Assembly: GCA_937896695.1 (NCBI GenBank)
Contig: CALBOT010000104.1
Span: 1-12,854 of the forward strand
Direction: 5' to 3'
DNA length: 12,854 nucleotides
From: an uncultured Candidatus Nitrosopelagicus sp.
GTDB lineage: Archaea; Thermoproteota; Nitrososphaeria; Nitrososphaerales; Nitrosopumilaceae
Position numbers and translations under genes: made by a program
In this document: in pieces, positions 6,490-12,854 of the stretch
Layout: every line of letters begins with the position of its first letter
Numbering within the stretch: the stretch's first letter is position 1
The notes under the pieces: model-generated
Told to the model about the DNA's origin: nothing
Database searches by the model: none
The model's input: only the letters and a program-made list of their open reading frames with translations

Positions 6490-8586
6490 CTATAGACCAA
6501 TACGCACATCTAGAACTTTACATCCCTTATTTTTTTCCATTACCAAAACTGGATTCATATCCAATTCTTTAATTTCATTAAAATCAGTTACAAGTTGAGA
6601 TAATCGCTGAATGCACTCAGAAAGTTTTTTGACATCAGATGGTTTTTCACCTCTTACACCTTCCAGTATTTTTTTAGTTTTAATTGAGGATATCATATGA
6701 TCAGCTTCTACGTTTGTCATTGGTGCAAGTTTGAATGTTACATCTTTTAGAACTTCAACATAAATTCCGCCCATTCCAAGCATTACAACAGGTCCAAATC
6801 CAGGTTCTAGTTTTGAACCGATAATCATTTCTTTTCCTCCTTTAACCATTTCAACAACTAGAACACCTTTGATGTCTGCTTTCTTATTGTATTTCTTGGC
6901 ATTTTTTATTATAGTATCAAATGCATTTTCAACATCTTTTGCATTTTGTAGATTAACTTTCACTCCACCAGCATCAGATTTATGGATGATTTGAGGAGAT
7001 GCAATTTTTAAAACAACAGGATAGCCGATTTTTTTAGAAGCAGCAACTGCTTCTTTTTTTGATTTGGCCAGTTTACTAGCAGGTAATGGGAAACCGTATG
7101 CACGAAGAATTTCTTGACCTTCTTCCTCTAGCAATGCACTTCGTTTTTGTTTTTTTGCATTATCCAGAATCTTTTTTACTTTATCTTTTTTCACAGAGAA
7201 TTTTGTTATTTTTCCAGGAGAATTTTTGACCCAATTTGTGAAAGTGAGCATAGCTTTTAGTGCACGAATTGAACCTTCTGCATAAGTGTAATATGGAACA
7301 TCACCATTTGCTAAGATTTCACGATTTGTTATTCCTTCATCTAATCCCATCAAACTAGCTAACATTGTTTTTTTGTATTTCTTTGACATTGAAACTATAA
7401 CTTCTGCAAGTTTATCATAATTCAAAGTAGCAGATGGAGTACACATAGAAATTACAGAACCAACATTTTTGTGTTTTAGTACTTCATTCAACACATTTTC
7501 AAATCTATTGAAATCTGCATCGCCTACAATGTCTACGGGATTACGTGAACTTCCCCACGGAGGAATTACAGCATCAATTTTTTTTCTAATCTCTTCAATT
7601 TTTGCCATTTTAATTCCAAGTTTTGAACATGCATCAGTTGAAATTATTGCAGGACCACCTGCATTTGAGACAATTACTAAATCACCATTCATTGGTAGTG
7701 GTTGCTTTGAAAATGCGGTTGCATAATCAAATAATTCTTCCATAGTATCAACGCGTATTGCTCCTGATTGTTTTAGTAATGCATCATAAATTTCATCAGA
7801 ACCCATTAAAGCTCCCGTGTGAGACATAGCAGCCTTTGCTCCTTCTGGACTTCGTCCAGATTTTAATACCAAAACAGGTTTTTTCTTTTTTCTTGTGATA
7901 TCTTTACAGACTTTGAGAAATTCCTGACCATTTCCCATATCTTCCAAATACATAACAATAACTTTGGTTTGTTTGTGTTCTGCAAGCATCTTTAGCATAT
8001 CAATTTCACTCATGTCTGCTTTGTTACCCATACTGATTACTGCAGAAAATCCAATACCTTGTGCACTTGCGTCTTCAACTAATGCAGCACATATTGCACC
8101 ACTCTGAGAGATAAGTGCAATTTCTCCAGATTTGGGAGTGATTTTAAGAAATGTAGAATTCATCATGGTTTGTGGTTCAAGATTCATCACACCAAGACAG
8201 TTTGGACCAATAATTTGTAATTTGTATTTTTTTGCAATATCTTTCAGTTTTTGTTCTAATTTTGCACCTTCTTCATCTACTTCTTTGAATCCTGCAGTGA
8301 TTACAATTGCACCTCTAAGTTTCTTTTTTCCACATTCTTCTAGCACCGCAGGCACAACAGTATTTTTTGTAACAACAACTGCCAAGTCGACTTTTCCAGG
8401 AACATCCAAAACTGACTTGTATGCTTTTTTGTCAAAAACAGTTTCACGTGTTGGGCTAATTGGATAAATTGTTCCTTTGTAGCCTTTCATTATATTGCTA
8501 GTAATTGCACGCCCAACACTTCCTTCTTTATCCGAAGCACCAATAATTGCAATGGATTTTGGAGAAAGAAAAACAGAATTTGTCAT
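6490..8586 (-). CDS. ADP-forming acyl-CoA synthetase, probable 4-hydroxybutyrate-CoA ligase
   Basis: The enzyme probably activates 4-hydroxybutyrate to its CoA ester with ATP, releasing ADP and phosphate; the ADP-forming type is thought to save energy in the thaumarchaeal cycle. The 698-residue protein fuses the alpha and beta parts of the NDP-forming family. A CoA-binding Rossmann domain is at about 8-135 (GASDKEGSVG 16-25, GPNCLG 127-132). Succinyl-CoA-ligase-like domains follow at about 150-455, with the phosphorylated histidine H256 in MSHTGAL. An ATP-grasp domain spans about 480-695, with H535 in IIHKSDAGG and the MLGMGGIYVE stretch at 602-611. The specific substrate is inferred from the adjacent dehydratase and the known Nitrosopumilus gene pair. 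Other acids, such as 3-hydroxypropionate or acetate, cannot be excluded by sequence. The start at 8586 is supported by a TATA box at the right distance. Confidence 0.93.
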   Translation of the reverse strand: MTNSVFLSPKSIAIIGASDKEGSVGRAITSNIMKGYKGTIYPISPTRETVFDKKAYKSVLDVPGKVDLAVVVTKNTVVPAVLEECGKKKLRGAIVITAGFKEVDEEGAKLEQKLKDIAKKYKLQIIGPNCLGVMNLEPQTMMNSTFLKITPKSGEIALISQSGAICAALVEDASAQGIGFSAVISMGNKADMSEIDMLKMLAEHKQTKVIVMYLEDMGNGQEFLKVCKDITRKKKKPVLVLKSGRSPEGAKAAMSHTGALMGSDEIYDALLKQSGAIRVDTMEELFDYATAFSKQPLPMNGDLVIVSNAGGPAIISTDACSKLGIKMAKIEEIRKKIDAVIPPWGSSRNPVDIVGDADFNRFENVLNEVLKHKNVGSVISMCTPSATLNYDKLAEVIVSMSKKYKKTMLASLMGLDEGITNREILANGDVPYYTYAEGSIRALKAMLTFTNWVKNSPGKITKFSVKKDKVKKILDNAKKQKRSALLEEEGQEILRAYGFPLPASKLAKSKKEAVAASKKIGYPVVLKIASPQIIHKSDAGGVKVNLQNAKDVENAFDTIIKNAKKYNKKADIKGVLVVEMVKGGKEMIIGSKLEPGFGPVVMLGMGGIYVEVLKDVTFKLAPMTNVEADHMISSIKTKKILEGVRGEKPSDVKKLSECIQRLSQLVTDFNEIKELDMNPVLVMEKNKGCKVLDVRIGL

Positions 8587-8596
8587 TGTATGTTTT

Positions 8597-8625
8597 TAAT
8601 TAAAAAATTTTTGTATATTAAAGCT
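8597..8625 (-). promoter_or_regulatory. Promoter-like region of the synthetase gene
   Basis: On the minus strand TTTAATATAC (8613-8622) is centred about 31 nt before the ATG at 8586, a good TATA candidate. A perfect 14-bp palindrome, TTTTTAATTAAAAA (8593-8606), lies between this box and the ATG and could be an operator or simply AT-rich spacer. Its T runs might also end the RNase H transcript. Confidence 0.45.
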
Positions 8626-8633
8626 ATTCCAAA

Positions 8634-8990
8634 TTAGCTTCCAAGCATCTTTCCTGCAAGATTTTCCTTTCTTGGAATCCAGATTATTTTCAATTCAGGT
8701 ATTTTTGCGATTAATGACCAGGATTCTTGTGCCAAAATACGTAATTGTTCGTTATTTATTGCAAATTCATGATTTAATTGATTTACGGTATTTTTTGAAT
8801 CACTAAAGATTGTAATTTTATCTGATGAACCATTAAATTTTTTTAATGCGGAAATTATAGCGTGATATTCAGCTTGATTATTTGTTAATTCTGATTTTTT
8901 TTCATAGAAGGATTCACCTGTTTCTTTAACAAAAAATCCATATCCAGAATTTTCACCACCAGCACCATCAACGAAAATATTAACTTCCAT
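8634..8990 (-). CDS. Small RNase HI-like protein
   Basis: The 118-residue protein has the RNase HI fold elements in order: D8 in IFVDGAGG, E41 in NNQAEYHAI and D64 in TIFSDS. These correspond to the first three carboxylates of the active site (E. coli D10, E48, D70), so cleavage of RNA in RNA-DNA hybrids is plausible. At the fourth position the usual ENxAD motif reads ENLAG (110-114), so the last aspartate (E. coli D134) appears to be glycine. The protein is shorter than E. coli RNase HI (155) and lacks an N-terminal hybrid-binding domain. Its ATG overlaps the end of the upstream membrane-protein gene by 11 nt, indicating a shared transcript and likely translational coupling. The synthetase gene follows 47 nt downstream with its own promoter. 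Confidence 0.85.
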   Translation of the reverse strand: MEVNIFVDGAGGENSGYGFFVKETGESFYEKKSELTNNQAEYHAIISALKKFNGSSDKITIFSDSKNTVNQLNHEFAINNEQLRILAQESWSLIAKIPELKIIWIPRKENLAGKMLGS

Positions 8991-9432
8991 CTTTATACAA
9001 TTTTGTTAATTTTACAGATAAATTTAATGTAATCATGTAAATCACTAATGAAATTGATTGTGAAACAATTGATGCCATGTAAGGTTCATAGTCAATTTGT
9101 AAGAAATAGTACTGTAAAGTCCATCTAACAATTGTATAAACTACCTCACCAATTCCAAGTGAAGAAATTATTTTAATTAAATCAGATTTTAAAAGTGTGT
9201 TATCTCTTTGCCCATTACCTAAAATGTATTTTTTTCTATTATCATAGTAGTATAAACCGCCAAAAACTGAAAAAAAAACAGCATAATCAATAATCAAAGT
9301 AAATGATGAATTAAGATAATCAGCTTGATCTCCGAAATGATTTGCAGCAATTGCAGAGATGATAACAGAGGCTAGGAAGCCTAAGAAGACATTTTTATTT
9401 AATTTTAGATATTCTTGGTATTTTTGTTTCAT
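8980..9432 (-). CDS. Four-helix membrane protein of unknown function
   Basis: I do not recognise this 150-residue protein. It has four hydrophobic segments, roughly residues 15-31, 43-63, 87-111 and 118-140. The loops contain a basic stretch (YDNRKKY, 63-69) between the second and third helices, and the C-terminus is short and charged. No catalytic motif is seen. The start ATG at 9432 is the only sensible one; an AT-rich stretch precedes it, but its TATA-like part (9443-9449) lies too close for a standard leaderless start, so the promoter is uncertain. The gene overlaps the RNase HI-like gene by 11 nt, so the two are co-transcribed, which does not by itself imply a shared role. Confidence 0.8.
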   Translation of the reverse strand: MKQKYQEYLKLNKNVFLGFLASVIISAIAANHFGDQADYLNSSFTLIIDYAVFFSVFGGLYYYDNRKKYILGNGQRDNTLLKSDLIKIISSLGIGEVVYTIVRWTLQYYFLQIDYEPYMASIVSQSISLVIYMITLNLSVKLTKLYKDGS

Positions 9433-9477
9433 AATCTCGATAAAATATGTAATTTCTAATGTTTCTAGGAAAACCCA

Positions 9478-9487
9478 TTAATTATAT
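9478..9487 (+). promoter_or_regulatory. TATA-like box of the PH/GRAM-like gene
   Basis: TTAATTATAT is centred about 25 nt before the ATG at 9508. The whole stretch 9477-9509 is only A and T, so the exact box is ambiguous. Confidence 0.35.
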
Positions 9488-9509
9488 TATTATTTTATTA
9501 TAATAATAT
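9484..9509. repeat. Perfect 10-bp inverted repeat spanning promoter and start codon
   Basis: ATATTATTAT (9484-9493) and ATAATAATAT (9500-9509) are exact reverse complements separated by 6 nt. The right arm runs into the ATG at 9508. Composition is entirely A/T, which makes a chance match more likely. Confidence 0.5.
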
Positions 9510-9831
9510 GGATTCGGACGAAAAACGATTAAAACAAGAAGATTGTAATGAAGATGATCTTGGAACAGGGGTTTTAACATTAACGAACAAACGTATAGCA
9601 TTTGATAAAAGAACAAGCAGAATAGCAGATTTTTCAACAAAGATGGGAGATACTGTAATCGACGTTCCTTTGGACAAGGTAGATGTCTGGAAAGAAGGTA
9701 GATTCATCAAAAAAATTTGTTTTAAAATAAAAACAGATGAAGGTGAAAAATCATACAAGTTTGGCGTTATGGGAACTGGTGGATGGTTAGAAGAAATTCA
9801 AGAAGCCATAGAAGATTTTAAAAATCAATAA
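9508..9831 (+). CDS. Small PH/GRAM-like domain protein
   Basis: This is a 107-residue soluble protein without signal peptide. After an acidic, hydrophilic start (1-18) it reads GTGVLTLTNKRIAF (19-32), the pattern of bacterial and archaeal PH-like/GRAM domains (a strand, then TNKRI/L, then a strand). Further alternating strands follow (TVIDVPLDKVDVW 49-61, KKICFKIKT 68-76, KSYKFGV 81-87) and a closing helix, GWLEEIQEAIEDF (92-104). This matches a seven-strand barrel capped by a C-terminal helix. Such domains bind lipids or peptides; the ligand here is unknown. The call is based on pattern recognition alone. The ATG at 9508 follows an A/T-only promoter. The last 7 nt overlap the end of the convergent kae1. 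Confidence 0.75.
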   Translation: MDSDEKRLKQEDCNEDDLGTGVLTLTNKRIAFDKRTSRIADFSTKMGDTVIDVPLDKVDVWKEGRFIKKICFKIKTDEGEKSYKFGVMGTGGWLEEIQEAIEDFKNQ

Positions 9832-10808
9832 AGTACATCGACGCTATCTAATCTCCAAGATTGTTTAACAAAAGTATCTTTCATTTTTGCACCAGGATAT
9901 ACACTAGATTCTCTTATACCAGTTATTGCAATTTGTGAACCACAATCACCTGCATACTTTAGTGGAACAACGAAAAATTTTGCTTTTTGTCTTTTACATA
10001 CATCTTCCAACATAGAAGACAATCTTTTGTTTGCAGCAACTCCTCCAACAATCATAATTTCATTTTTTCTTGTAAATGCTAATGCACGTTCAGTAGCTTC
10101 TGCAATCATTGCAAAAGCAGTTTCTTGTAATGAATAACATGCATCCTCAACTCCTTTTGATGCACTTTTTTTAGCAGCAGATAATAATCCGGAAAAAGAA
10201 ACATCATTTCCTTTTACAACATATGGCAGATCAACATAGTTTGTAGATTTGTTAGCCAATTCCTCAATTTTTCGTCCACACGGAGAAGCAAATCCCAATG
10301 AACGCCCAAATTGATCAAGAAGTTGACCTAGAGTGATATCCAATGTTTCACCAAATACTCTCCATCTACCAGATGAAAAGGCAAGAATCATTGTGTGTCC
10401 GCCTGAAACAAGAAGTACAAGTGGATTTTTTGCACCAGTCAAAAGTTTTCCTAATTCAATATGACCAATTGCATGATTAACAGGATAAATTGGAATATCA
10501 TAATATGATGAAAGAGAACGTGCAACAACTGCACCAACTCTAAGACATGGTCCAAGACCTGGACCTCCTGCATATGCAATCATATCAAGATCATTGATTT
10601 TGATTTTTGCTTCATCAAGACATTCTTTTAGAACAGATGAACTGTTTTCAATATGATGACGTGATGCTTCTCTAGGATGAATTCCTTCACCTTCTGGAGG
10701 TTTGTAGATTTTCCTAACATCAGATAAGATTTTTCCATTCTTTTGTTTTTTTTCAATTACTGCACATGAAAACGTGTGCGCAGTACTTTCAATTCCTAGG
10801 CAGAACAT
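9825..10808 (-). CDS. kae1: tRNA N6-threonylcarbamoyladenosine synthase Kae1 (KEOPS subunit)
   Basis: Kae1 transfers threonylcarbamoyl to A37 of ANN-decoding tRNAs within the KEOPS complex (with Bud32, Cgi121 and Pcc1) in the cytoplasm. Metal ligands are H112 and H116 (NHAIGH) and D288 (YAGDCG). ASKHA nucleotide-binding loops are seen as GIESTAH (5-11), LVSGGHT (133-139) and GGVAANKRL (255-263). The 327-residue length is that of stand-alone archaeal Kae1. There is no C-terminal Bud32 kinase fusion, and bud32 is not elsewhere in this window. The start lies 1 nt after the stop of the GTPase gene, and a Shine-Dalgarno-like GAGG stands 5 nt before the ATG, so translation within a two-gene operon is likely. 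Confidence 0.96.
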   Translation of the reverse strand: MFCLGIESTAHTFSCAVIEKKQKNGKILSDVRKIYKPPEGEGIHPREASRHHIENSSSVLKECLDEAKIKINDLDMIAYAGGPGLGPCLRVGAVVARSLSSYYDIPIYPVNHAIGHIELGKLLTGAKNPLVLLVSGGHTMILAFSSGRWRVFGETLDITLGQLLDQFGRSLGFASPCGRKIEELANKSTNYVDLPYVVKGNDVSFSGLLSAAKKSASKGVEDACYSLQETAFAMIAEATERALAFTRKNEIMIVGGVAANKRLSSMLEDVCKRQKAKFFVVPLKYAGDCGSQIAITGIRESSVYPGAKMKDTFVKQSWRLDSVDVLY

Positions 10809-10809
10809 T

Positions 10810-12003
10810 TCATCCTCTACTTAATGTAGATACTATTTTTATTATATCATTGTTTTTGAGTATATGATCAGCACCAATGCGTTGTTTTGTTTTTGCATCA
10901 ATAGCATGTAAGAATCCATTTCCAATATCCTGATGAATTGTAAATGCTAATTCTTTTGCTGTAGAACCTTTTTTTAACAATCTTGCATCAGGTAAAACTT
11001 GTCCCTGTTTGTTAATTAATTTAGTTTCATCTTCAACAGGATAAACAATAATCATGTCTAAAACATCAAAAATTATGGAATTAAGAATTTGTTGAACGCC
11101 AGTTGTTTGAATTTTTGTAAGAACGTTTTGTGCAAGATGTAATGCATTATTTTGTTGTTCAGATAACTGAACACCTTCCATTTCTGAAAAAGTCTCATCA
11201 CCAGGTACGTAATTGATTAATTTTGCTTTTGCGGCTTTTTTCAATAAAAGTTCAGTTTCAGCACTAGATGGAATAGTTTTGAGATTTGTAGATATTTTTT
11301 CAAGAATTTTCAGATCATCGCATAGATCTGCTTTGTTGGCTGCAATAAGCAAAGGTTTTGCGGTTTTTCTAAGAGCTTTTAGGAAATCCATCATGTCATC
11401 CTCCGTCCAATCTTGAGCTTTTTTTGTTTTTAATGACTTTGATGTTAAAACCTGATCAACTTGAGATTCTAGTATTCCTAATCCCGTAAAACGTCTTGTA
11501 ATTCCATCAGTGATTTTTGCACGTTTTTGATCTATTTCTTTTACAAGTTTTGGCCATTCTCTATCAAGTATTTCTTTGAACCATAAATCAAATTCTTCTT
11601 CCACAAATTGTATATCTTCCAATGGATCATGAGTTCCAACATTTACCGGTTGCCCTTGAATATCAGTTGAACCAGAAACATCAACCACATGAATTAATGC
11701 ATCTGCTTTCATAGCGTCAGTAAGAAATTGATTTCCTAGTCCTTTACCTTCATGTGCACCTGGAACTAAACCTGCTACATCAATTAATTTTACAGGAACA
11801 AACCTAGTACCGTCACGACATAAATCATTTCCACATCTATTTTGCAAATTTTTACATTCACAATCAATTTTTAGGTAACAAACACCAACATTTGGTTCAA
11901 TTGTAGTGAAGGGGAAATTACCACTTTGCACTACAGTTTCTGTTGCAGCAGAAAAAAAAGTTGATTTTCCAACATTTGCTTTACCAAGTAACCCAATTTG
12001 CAT
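10810..12003 (-). CDS. Obg/YchF-type GTPase with C-terminal TGS domain
   Basis: This 397-residue P-loop NTPase is of the translation-associated Obg/YchF group in its archaeal form. The G1 loop is GKANVGKST (7-15), the switch I region contains NFPFTTIEPNVG (29-40), G3 is DVAGLVPGAHEGKGLG (75-90) and G4 is NKAD (223-226). A helical insert (about 140-210) separates G3 and G4, and a TGS domain fills about residues 315-393. A cysteine-rich insert with C48, C50, C57 and C62 could bind zinc; similar archaeal proteins have cysteines there, as I recall. NKAD at G4 suggests guanine preference, unlike bacterial YchF, which prefers ATP. The partner is probably the ribosome, by family analogy. It heads an operon with kae1 and is divergent from the AK6-like gene across 63 nt. 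Confidence 0.92.
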   Translation of the reverse strand: MQIGLLGKANVGKSTFFSAATETVVQSGNFPFTTIEPNVGVCYLKIDCECKNLQNRCGNDLCRDGTRFVPVKLIDVAGLVPGAHEGKGLGNQFLTDAMKADALIHVVDVSGSTDIQGQPVNVGTHDPLEDIQFVEEEFDLWFKEILDREWPKLVKEIDQKRAKITDGITRRFTGLGILESQVDQVLTSKSLKTKKAQDWTEDDMMDFLKALRKTAKPLLIAANKADLCDDLKILEKISTNLKTIPSSAETELLLKKAAKAKLINYVPGDETFSEMEGVQLSEQQNNALHLAQNVLTKIQTTGVQQILNSIIFDVLDMIIVYPVEDETKLINKQGQVLPDARLLKKGSTAKELAFTIHQDIGNGFLHAIDAKTKQRIGADHILKNNDIIKIVSTLSRG

Positions 12004-12024
12004 AAGGAAATAGTTTTCATCTGA

Positions 12025-12040
12025 TCATATTAGTATTACA
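12025..12040. promoter_or_regulatory. Compact divergent promoter between GTPase and AK6-like genes
   Basis: On the minus strand ACTAATATGA (12026-12035) is centred about 27 nt before the GTPase ATG at 12003. On the plus strand the overlapping TATTAGTATTACA stretch is about 26-34 nt before the ATG at 12067. The two promoters must share or nearly share this AT-rich core. Confidence 0.45.
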
Positions 12041-12066
12041 GAAATTCATTAATCATAGATGTAGTA

Positions 12067-12630
12067 ATGGATGATGTGAATTTAGTAATTACTGGCAATC
12101 CAGGGGTTGGAAAACATACAATTGCAGATTTTTTTGTAAAGCAAAATTCATCATATCAGATATTTGATATAAACAAATTTGCAATTGAAAAAGGATTTGG
12201 AGAACATACACATGATGGAATTGAGATAGATACCAAAATACTGAAAAATGAAATCCAAAAATTAGAATTGAAAAAGGTGTTAATCATAGGTCATTTAGCA
12301 CCTTATGTATTGGATAAATCAAATGTTGAAATTGCCATAATTTTGAGAAAAAATCCCTATGAATTAATAAAAATTTATGAAAAAAGGAAATATCAAAAAT
12401 CAAAAATAAAAGAAAATGCTGGCAGCGAAATATTAGGCATCATTGCAAATGATTCAATTACATCATTTGGAAAAGAAAAATCTTTTGAAGTTAATGCCAC
12501 AGATAAAACACCGGAAAATATTTTGAAAAAAATTCAAGATATAATCAATAATCAAGATGGCGGAGACATAGTAGATTGGCTAAAATTAATTGAAGAGAAA
12601 AATGAAATAAACAAGTTTTTTGATTACTAA
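12067..12630 (+). CDS. AK6/Fap7-like P-loop nucleotide kinase or ATPase
   Basis: Proteins of the AK6/Fap7 (hCINAP) group are small ATPases/adenylate kinases that help late small-subunit rRNA maturation, in archaea and eukaryotes with ribosomal protein uS11. The 187-residue protein has a Walker A loop GNPGVGKHT (10-18), an IIGHLAPY segment (73-80), a strand AIILRKNP (90-97) and the lid-like EKRKYQKSKIKEN (105-117). NATDKTPENILKKI (143-156) and a VDWL motif (169-172) near the end are also typical. Position 17 is histidine, where Thr or Ser is more usual. The family call rests on this motif order and I consider it likely, but a generic NMP kinase is the alternative. The ATG at 12067 is the first in frame. 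tgtA follows 32 nt downstream on the same strand with its own TATA-like box. Confidence 0.82.
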   Translation: MDDVNLVITGNPGVGKHTIADFFVKQNSSYQIFDINKFAIEKGFGEHTHDGIEIDTKILKNEIQKLELKKVLIIGHLAPYVLDKSNVEIAIILRKNPYELIKIYEKRKYQKSKIKENAGSEILGIIANDSITSFGKEKSFEVNATDKTPENILKKIQDIINNQDGGDIVDWLKLIEEKNEINKFFDY

Positions 12631-12640
12631 TTTAATATAA
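12631..12640 (+). promoter_or_regulatory. TATA-like box of tgtA
   Basis: TTTAATATAA, directly after the stop of the AK6-like gene, is centred about 27 nt before the TTG at 12663. This supports both a separate promoter and the TTG as a leaderless start. Confidence 0.55.
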
Positions 12641-12662
12641 TCCTCAATAATTACACAAAGAA

Positions 12663-12854
12663 TTGTTTGAGATAAAATATAGTGATTTAGCAGGAAGAAT
12701 TGGTGTTCTTCATACAAACCATGGAAAAATTGAAACGCCATCTTTTGTTCCTGTAATACATCCAGTAAAACAAACTATCCCACCCAAGAAAATCAAAGAA
12801 ATTGGTTTTGATGTTGTAATCACAAATGCATACATGACATTGAAGAGATTAGAA
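12663..12854 (+). CDS. tgtA: Archaeal tRNA-guanine(15) transglycosylase, N-terminal part (3' end outside window)
   Basis: TgtA exchanges guanine 15 in the D-loop of archaeal tRNAs for preQ0, the first step of archaeosine formation, in the cytoplasm. The 64 codons in the window read FEIKYSDLAGRIGVLHTNHG, then IETPSFVPVIHPV, then PPKKIKEIGFDVVITNAYM. That is the N-terminal strand and the TPxxxPV / ITNAY signature of the transglycosylase TIM barrel. The catalytic aspartates and the PUA domain would lie beyond the window. The frame is closed by a stop at 12648-12650. Between it and the conserved region only the TTG at 12663 can start translation, and a TATA-like box stands 27 nt before it. Confidence 0.92.
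   Translation, partial: MFEIKYSDLAGRIGVLHTNHGKIETPSFVPVIHPVKQTIPPKKIKEIGFDVVITNAYMTLKRLE

Noticed and set aside
8593..8612. Palindrome TTTTTAATTAAAAA as a definite operator
   Set aside because: It is made only of A and T in an AT-rich genome; it is kept as a possible element within the promoter entry and not called on its own.

Overview
The window looks like a stretch of an ammonia-oxidising thaumarchaeon (Nitrososphaerota), most likely Nitrosopumilus-like. The bases are AT-rich (GC roughly a third, judged by eye). Many starts have a TATA-like box about 25-32 nt upstream and almost no leader. Kae1, a Sec11-type signal peptidase, an AK6/Fap7-type kinase and archaeal TgtA are archaeal-type genes. 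A 4-hydroxybutyryl-CoA dehydratase sits beside an ADP-forming acyl-CoA synthetase. That pair matches the adjacent genes of the thaumarchaeal 3-hydroxypropionate/4-hydroxybutyrate cycle in Nitrosopumilus maritimus (from memory Nmar_0207 and Nmar_0206).

Layout. Positions 1-416 hold the 3' part of ribose-5-phosphate isomerase A, convergent with and overlapping a hydantoinase/dihydroorotase-type amidohydrolase (408-1796, minus). A tRNA-Ala(CGC) at 1868-1939 is divergent from the amidohydrolase. Positions 1981-4213 hold three proteins of unknown function (plus, minus, plus). They have different N-terminal parts but the same C-terminal zinc ribbon, and a thioredoxin gene lies among them. A Sec11-type signal peptidase with a long charged tail follows (4259-4903). 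Positions 4909-8586 (minus) hold the carbon-fixation pair, synthetase first and dehydratase second in transcription order. Upstream on the same strand are a small RNase HI-like protein and an overlapping four-helix membrane protein. A PH/GRAM-like small protein (9508-9831) converges on kae1 (9825-10808), which is preceded by and nearly touches a YchF-type TGS GTPase (10810-12003). Divergent from the GTPase is an AK6/Fap7-like NTPase (12067-12630), followed by the start of tgtA (12663 to the window end).

How the genes fit together. The right-hand third is devoted to translation and RNA: t6A37 modification (Kae1), a ribosome-associated GTPase type, a probable small-subunit assembly factor, and archaeosine modification (TgtA). 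The middle carries two consecutive steps of CO2 fixation, each with its own promoter-like sequence. The zinc-ribbon/thioredoxin block is the least explained part.

The DNA is very compact. No gene-free stretch exceeds about 125 bases, and all four convergent gene pairs either overlap or are 4-5 nt apart. I saw no insertion sequence, CRISPR array, prophage or sign of recent transfer. I did not find a clearly new multi-gene system; the best leads are the zinc-ribbon/thioredoxin cluster and an RNase HI-like protein lacking the usual last catalytic aspartate.
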